Assembly (NCBI GenBank): GCA_902535185.1
Contig: CACAST010000003.1
Location: forward strand, 1-56,281
DNA from: an uncultured Prochlorococcus sp.
GTDB taxonomy: Bacteria > Cyanobacteriota > Cyanobacteriia > PCC-6307 > Cyanobiaceae
Direction of reading: 5' to 3'
DNA: 56,281 nucleotides
Positions 51,999 to 56,281 of the stretch are shown here, one piece after another. A program made the position numbers and the translations under genes. The notes beneath the pieces are model-generated. The model saw only the letters and a list, made by a program, of their open reading frames with translations, was not told where the DNA came from and ran no database searches. The number at the start of each line of letters is the position of its first letter. Position 1 is the first letter of the stretch.

Positions 51999-53284
51999 TT
52001 TTCTTTTCTTCTAAGCAGTTCTTCATATTTAGTTTTCTCCCATCCAGTATTATTTGGTTCCCATATTTTTAAACCTCTTAAAGATTTAGGAAGATATTCT
52101 TGTGCGACCCAATTACCTGGATAATTGTGAGGATTAACATAACTATTAGAATTATTTTTTAAATGAATTGGGACATCAAAAGCATTGGTAGATTTGATTG
52201 TTTCAATTGCTTTAAAAATACTTTTCGTACTATTACTTTTTGGAGAAATAGCTAAATATAAAGAAGCCTGCGTTAAGAAATATAATCCTTCTGGAAAACC
52301 AACTCTATCAAAAGCGTTAGAACAGGATTGTACTACTACTATGGCATTAGGATCAGCTATTCCAATATCTTCACTTGCAGATATAAGTAATCTTCTAAAG
52401 ATAAAATTAGGATCTTCACCAGCCTCAAGCATATTCGCAAGCCAGACTAAAGTTGCATCTGGATCAGAACCTCTTATTGACTTGATAAAGGCACTTATTA
52501 CATCGTAATGATTTTGACCATTTTTATCGTAAACAATATTTTTCTTTTGAATAGCATCCTCCGCTATTGAGAGATTAATCTTGATTTCATTAACATCATT
52601 TTCAGCAGTTGTTTCTATGGCCATCTCTAGGGCATTGATTAATGTTCTTGCATCACCGCCAGAAAATTTAACTAAATGATTTATAGCATCTTGGGTTAAA
52701 TAAACCTTTTTTGAATCTTTTTTTTTAGAATAATAAGTTATGACTTTTTGTATTATTTTCTGCAAATCATTTTCTGACAAGGGAAGTAATGTAAAAATAC
52801 GAGACCTACTAACAAGCGCTTTATTAACAGCAAAGAAAGGGTTTTCAGTTGTAGCACCAATAAAAGTTATAGTTCCATTTTCTATTGAAGGTAATAAAGC
52901 ATCTTGCTGAACTGCTGTAAATCTATGAACCTCATCAATAAATAAAATAGTTTTTCTTTTTGAATTTATTAATCGATCTTTTGCATTAGCGATTTCATTT
53001 CTTAATTCTTTAACACTTGATAATACTGCATTTAACTTAATTAATTTTGAACGCGTATTAAAGGAAATAATTTCAATTAGAGTAGTTTTTCCGACACCCG
53101 GAGGGCCAGAAAAAATAAAATTACTAATCTTATCGTTTAATATTGCACTTCTCAAAAGCGAATTCTCATTCAGGATTGGTTGTTGACCAAAAAAATCTTC
53201 CAAATTCTTTGGTCTTAATTTATCTGCCAAAGGTGCATTATTTTCTATTTGAGAATAATTAGTAAATAAATTTTCTGAATGCAT
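51995..53284 (-). CDS. AAA+ ATPase of the MgsA/RarA family
   Basis: Replication-associated clamp-loader-like ATPase, 429 residues. The AAA domain has DKLRPKNLEDFFGQ, Walker A GPPGVGKTT at 60-68, Walker B ILFIDEVHRF near 112 and ATTENPFFAVNKALVSR as sensor 1 and arginine finger. The C-terminal domain contains SIRGSDPDATLVWLANML and ends as typical of MgsA. It acts at stalled replication forks. The stop overlaps the PPTase end by 4 bases. Confidence 0.9.
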   Translation of the reverse strand: MHSENLFTNYSQIENNAPLADKLRPKNLEDFFGQQPILNENSLLRSAILNDKISNFIFSGPPGVGKTTLIEIISFNTRSKLIKLNAVLSSVKELRNEIANAKDRLINSKRKTILFIDEVHRFTAVQQDALLPSIENGTITFIGATTENPFFAVNKALVSRSRIFTLLPLSENDLQKIIQKVITYYSKKKDSKKVYLTQDAINHLVKFSGGDARTLINALEMAIETTAENDVNEIKINLSIAEDAIQKKNIVYDKNGQNHYDVISAFIKSIRGSDPDATLVWLANMLEAGEDPNFIFRRLLISASEDIGIADPNAIVVVQSCSNAFDRVGFPEGLYFLTQASLYLAISPKSNSTKSIFKAIETIKSTNAFDVPIHLKNNSNSYVNPHNYPGNWVAQEYLPKSLRGLKIWEPNNTGWEKTKYEELLRRKEN

Positions 53285-53318
53285 ATAAATAAAATCAAAA
53301 AAATCTTTACTTTCAATT

Positions 53319-54956
53319 CTATGTAATTACTGTAGGAGTTTCCATTTGAGTAAGTTTTGAAATGTTTAATAAAGCATCTAAATCATCTATTAGAGGTTTC
53401 AGAGCGATCTGAGGATTTAACGAAAGATTCTGTTGAGGATCGAAAAATTTCTCAAAGTAAAGTCTTAATGTTGCACCCTTAGTTCCAGTTCCAGAGAGGC
53501 GCATAATTACTCGAGAATTATCATCAAGGACTAATCTTAAACCTTGATTTTCACTTACGGAATTATCAACTGGATCTAAATATGAAAAGTTATCTGCAAC
53601 TTTAACTAAATGACCAGCAAAACTATTTTCTTTTAAATTTTCGAGCATAGAAGTTAGATTACCAAAGATTTGATTAGCAATATTTGAGGGGATTGCCTCA
53701 TAATCATGTCTTGAATAATAATTCCTACCAAATTGTTTCCAATGATTCTGCATCAAATCACTTACCGAACATTTTTTCTCAGCTAAAACTTGTAACCAAT
53801 ATAAAACTGCCCATAGTCCATCTTTCTCTCTCACATGATTACTACCTGTTCCGAAACTTTCTTCTCCACATAAAGTAATTAAATTAGAATCTAAAAGATT
53901 TCCAAAAAACTTCCAGCCAGTAGGTGTCTCGAAACAAGGTATATTTAATGCTCGAGCAACATTATCAACCGCTGAGCTAGTTGGCATGGATCGTGCCACA
54001 CCTGTAATACCATCTTTATAACCAGGAACACATTTTGTGTTAGCAGTGATAACTGCAAGGCTATCACTAGGATTTACAAAACATCCACTTCCTAAAATCA
54101 TATTCCTATCTCCATCTCCATCGCATGCAGCACCAAAACTATAAGATTTTTTATTTAGTAACAAATCAGCCAAGTGTGATGCGTAAGTAAGATTAGGATC
54201 AGGATGTAAACCTCCAAAATCTTTTAACGGGTTACCATTCATGACACAATTAGGTTCAAGACCCATTTTTTCAACAAAAATATTTTTTGCATATGGGCCT
54301 GTAACCGCATTCATTGCATCAAAGATTACCGAGAAGTCTTTTTTTAAAAAATCACTAATTTGATCAAAGTCAAAAATTTTCTCCATCAAATTAGAATAAT
54401 CTGTTAATCCATCAATAATTTCTAAGGTAGTTTCGTCGTAAAGATAAGTTCCATATTTACTAAAATCAGGTAATTGAATTTTACAAATTTTATAACTAGT
54501 TAGTAATTGTGAAGCCTTGAAAATCTTATTAGTAATTATCTCAGGAGCTGGGCCACCATTAGAGATATTCAATTTCACTCCAAAGTCGCCATCAATCCCA
54601 CCAGGATTATGACTTGCAGAAAGAATAATTCCACCAATGGCTTTTTCTTTTCTAATTAAATGTGATGTCGCAGGAGTAGATAATAAACCGTATTTTGGAA
54701 CAATAACCTTTTGAACTTTATGAGCAATGCATATTTGGACAATTTTTTCTATTGCTTCAATATTGCCATATCTGCCATCACCTCCTACTACTAATGTTGA
54801 ACCTTTAAAATCTTCTAATGATTGTAAGATTGCCTCTATAAAAACTTCGAGATAATGTTCTTCCTGAAACTTTAAAGTACTTTTTCTTAATCCAGAGGTA
54901 CCTGGTTTTTGATCTAGAAAAGGTGAATTGATATTAATTACACTAACTTGATTCAT
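53319..54956 (-). CDS. pgm: Phosphoglucomutase
   Basis: Interconverts glucose 1-phosphate and glucose 6-phosphate, for glycogen and sugar nucleotide metabolism. The 545-residue length and the motifs point to the alpha-D-phosphohexomutase family: SASHNPGG with catalytic Ser115, a DGDGDRN Mg site near 285, ETPTGWKF and GEESFGTG for sugar contacts, and RLSGTGTKG for phosphate binding near the end. Confidence 0.95.
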   Translation of the reverse strand: MNQVSVININSPFLDQKPGTSGLRKSTLKFQEEHYLEVFIEAILQSLEDFKGSTLVVGGDGRYGNIEAIEKIVQICIAHKVQKVIVPKYGLLSTPATSHLIRKEKAIGGIILSASHNPGGIDGDFGVKLNISNGGPAPEIITNKIFKASQLLTSYKICKIQLPDFSKYGTYLYDETTLEIIDGLTDYSNLMEKIFDFDQISDFLKKDFSVIFDAMNAVTGPYAKNIFVEKMGLEPNCVMNGNPLKDFGGLHPDPNLTYASHLADLLLNKKSYSFGAACDGDGDRNMILGSGCFVNPSDSLAVITANTKCVPGYKDGITGVARSMPTSSAVDNVARALNIPCFETPTGWKFFGNLLDSNLITLCGEESFGTGSNHVREKDGLWAVLYWLQVLAEKKCSVSDLMQNHWKQFGRNYYSRHDYEAIPSNIANQIFGNLTSMLENLKENSFAGHLVKVADNFSYLDPVDNSVSENQGLRLVLDDNSRVIMRLSGTGTKGATLRLYFEKFFDPQQNLSLNPQIALKPLIDDLDALLNISKLTQMETPTVIT

Positions 54957-54988
54957 ATTTTTAAGAAACTTCCAAAAATCTAACTAAA

Positions 54989-55159
54989 TTAATGAGGCAT
55001 TTCGGAAGTTCTTAACATAGCGATAAACCATAATGAAGAAATTAATAATGCACTAAGAATTCCATAGTTAACACCAAATTTAGAAATTGTAATTGGAACA
55101 ATTAGTGGAAACGTTAATGCCCCTAATAATGGAGTAAAAGCTACAATTTTTTTCAGCAT
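54989..55159 (-). CDS. Small membrane protein, 56 aa
   Basis: 56 codons with two hydrophobic segments (IVAFTPLLGALTFPLIVPI and NYGILSALLISSLWFIAML). It lies in the gap between pgm and the DUF4912 gene, 12 bases downstream of the latter, and may be co-transcribed with it. No function can be given. Confidence 0.55.
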   Translation of the reverse strand: MLKKIVAFTPLLGALTFPLIVPITISKFGVNYGILSALLISSLWFIAMLRTSEMPH

Positions 55160-55171
55160 TAATTTAATTTA

Positions 55172-56257
55172 TTAAAACCATTCAGTCTCAGCATTATCTT
55201 TTTCATTAGTATCGTCAAGTGGTGTAGTTCTATCAAATTTCATTGATATACTTTTTTCTTGCTCACCAGATACATCAACAGCTTTAATATCATATTTTTG
55301 AGTCCCGTCTCTAAATGGAACTTGAATTCTAAAAGTGCCATCTGCAGCAAGAGGTACATCTTCTCCACCTATTGTAAGTTTTGCAGAAGGCTCTGTAGCT
55401 CCATAAACAATTAATTCAGCATCAGCAACGAGCCAAAAAGATCTATTTTTAACAATTCCGCTTCCAGAATCATTTAAACCTGAGGACCATTTACCTGCCC
55501 CTGAGTCTGTAAGATTATCATCGAGGCTTGTTGAATTTGCGTTTTCCATAAATTCTTCAGAACCAACTTTTCCTCTGAGAGAAATGTTAGTTGCTGCCTG
55601 GTATAACCTTTCATGCATACCATTTTGTTCTGAAACAACAGGATTAGAAATATCTGGGATTGACTCAGAAGTAGAATCTAAATTAAAAGGTACAAATTTA
55701 TCAAGAATTTGCTCAGAAGGATGTGAGCCAGGCACATGACTTACTGAAGAAAATGCCAATGACATCCAGTTAAAACCATATTTATAACCTAATTCAACTT
55801 TATAATCTCTATCTGCTAATGGGATTGGCAAATACCACTCTGTACTGTAACTATCAACTGCTATCTCCCTGAGTGTTCCTTGATTGAGGTTGCTTCCTTC
55901 AGAACCAGATGCATCAAATAAACGTAAACATAATTTATTGGCTCCCAAAGATTGTGCTTTTTCTCTATCTGCATCAGATATTTGCCAAAAAACATAAGCC
56001 CAATCTGGATCTCGGGGTAAGAAAACTACATTTGTTTTAACTTTTTCAGTATTGTTGAAAGAATTGGACTCAAAAGTTTGTTCAGGTTTTGACTCAGGAG
56101 GTGTAATATATGTTTTTTTTGTAGATTTTTCTTGATATTTAAGTATTAAATCAACTAAGACGGCTTTTGTTTTGCGACTGTATAGCGGAACCGATAATTT
56201 ACTTGCTTCTTGACGTAATTGTCTGAGGGTTAGTGAGAGTAATTGATCTTTATTCAT
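55172..56257 (-). CDS. DUF4912 protein with SAP/Rho-N-like start
   Basis: The first 45 residues (KDQLLSLTLRQLRQEASKL, then SRKTKAVLVDLIL) form a helical SAP- or Rho-N-like domain. A DUF4912 domain follows (VVFLPRDPDWAYVFWQISD, then the beta-rich segment ending near residue 200). The C-terminal part carries a Ser/Asp-rich linker and an immunoglobulin-like beta domain (LIVYGATEPSAKLTIGGEDV). 361 residues from the ATG at 56257; an in-frame GTG at 56272 is near the window edge. Function unknown. Confidence 0.72.
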   Translation of the reverse strand: MNKDQLLSLTLRQLRQEASKLSVPLYSRKTKAVLVDLILKYQEKSTKKTYITPPESKPEQTFESNSFNNTEKVKTNVVFLPRDPDWAYVFWQISDADREKAQSLGANKLCLRLFDASGSEGSNLNQGTLREIAVDSYSTEWYLPIPLADRDYKVELGYKYGFNWMSLAFSSVSHVPGSHPSEQILDKFVPFNLDSTSESIPDISNPVVSEQNGMHERLYQAATNISLRGKVGSEEFMENANSTSLDDNLTDSGAGKWSSGLNDSGSGIVKNRSFWLVADAELIVYGATEPSAKLTIGGEDVPLAADGTFRIQVPFRDGTQKYDIKAVDVSGEQEKSISMKFDRTTPLDDTNEKDNAETEWF

Positions 56258-56281
56258 GATCCCATCAGCCACTTTAGATTC

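Overview
The window looks like a chromosomal segment of a high-light-adapted Prochlorococcus. It is very AT-rich, genes are tightly packed, and many starts lack a Shine-Dalgarno sequence. The gene content is that of a picocyanobacterium: rpaA, ndhO, crtQ, petL, a high-light-inducible protein, crr7-like, DUF751, DUF2973, DUF3120 and DUF4346 genes, a duplicated PTPS, and Ktr potassium uptake. The left edge cuts a copper-type P-ATPase; the last gene (DUF4912) begins just inside the right edge.

Layout. 1-5026 is core: a copper ATPase, tmk and holB run toward rpaA, followed by a small conserved protein. 5353-13314 is an integrated mobile element of about 8 kb inserted at the 3' end of tRNA-Asn (13304-13375, minus strand). 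A 13-base direct repeat (5353-5365 and 13302-13314) holds the tRNA acceptor end. The rest, from 13.4 kb on, is core genome: an ABC ATPase, cysK, a J-domain protein, ndhO, crtQ, hemD, rbfA, aroK, PTPS, rimO, nadB, a TolC-like protein, htrA, an ABC-F protein, the ktr/SLC13 cluster, NDH-2, cysH, coaX, bcp, a PPTase, mgsA and pgm.

The element. From left to right it has paired CCAGAAC iterons, a palindrome, a near-consensus sigma-70 promoter, an AlpA-like excisionase candidate and a tyrosine recombinase. Three small genes follow, joined by stop-start junctions with strong Shine-Dalgarno sequences. Next come a repeat-rich res-like site and a serine resolvase, then an HUH-Rep-like protein, a ribbon-helix-helix protein and several very small genes. 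A protein with a signal peptide or N-terminal anchor, two strongly acidic proteins on the opposite strand, more ribbon-helix-helix ORFs, a second iteron cluster and a terminator complete it. I recognise no capsid, portal, terminase or conjugation gene. Overall it resembles the tRNA-targeting tyrosine-recombinase elements of Prochlorococcus (tycheposon type). The unusual point is the combination of an HUH-Rep candidate, a resolvase and a res-like site, which suggests an integrative element that can replicate as a circle and resolve multimers. That functional reading is inference.

Outside the element, points worth checking are a PTPS tandem fusion with one degenerate active site, perfect inverted repeats upstream of cysK and of a ribbon-helix-helix regulator, a PPTase with a changed motif whose start shares a base with the divergent bcp start, and several small genes (petL, hli, 47-58 aa proteins) that length cut-offs easily miss.
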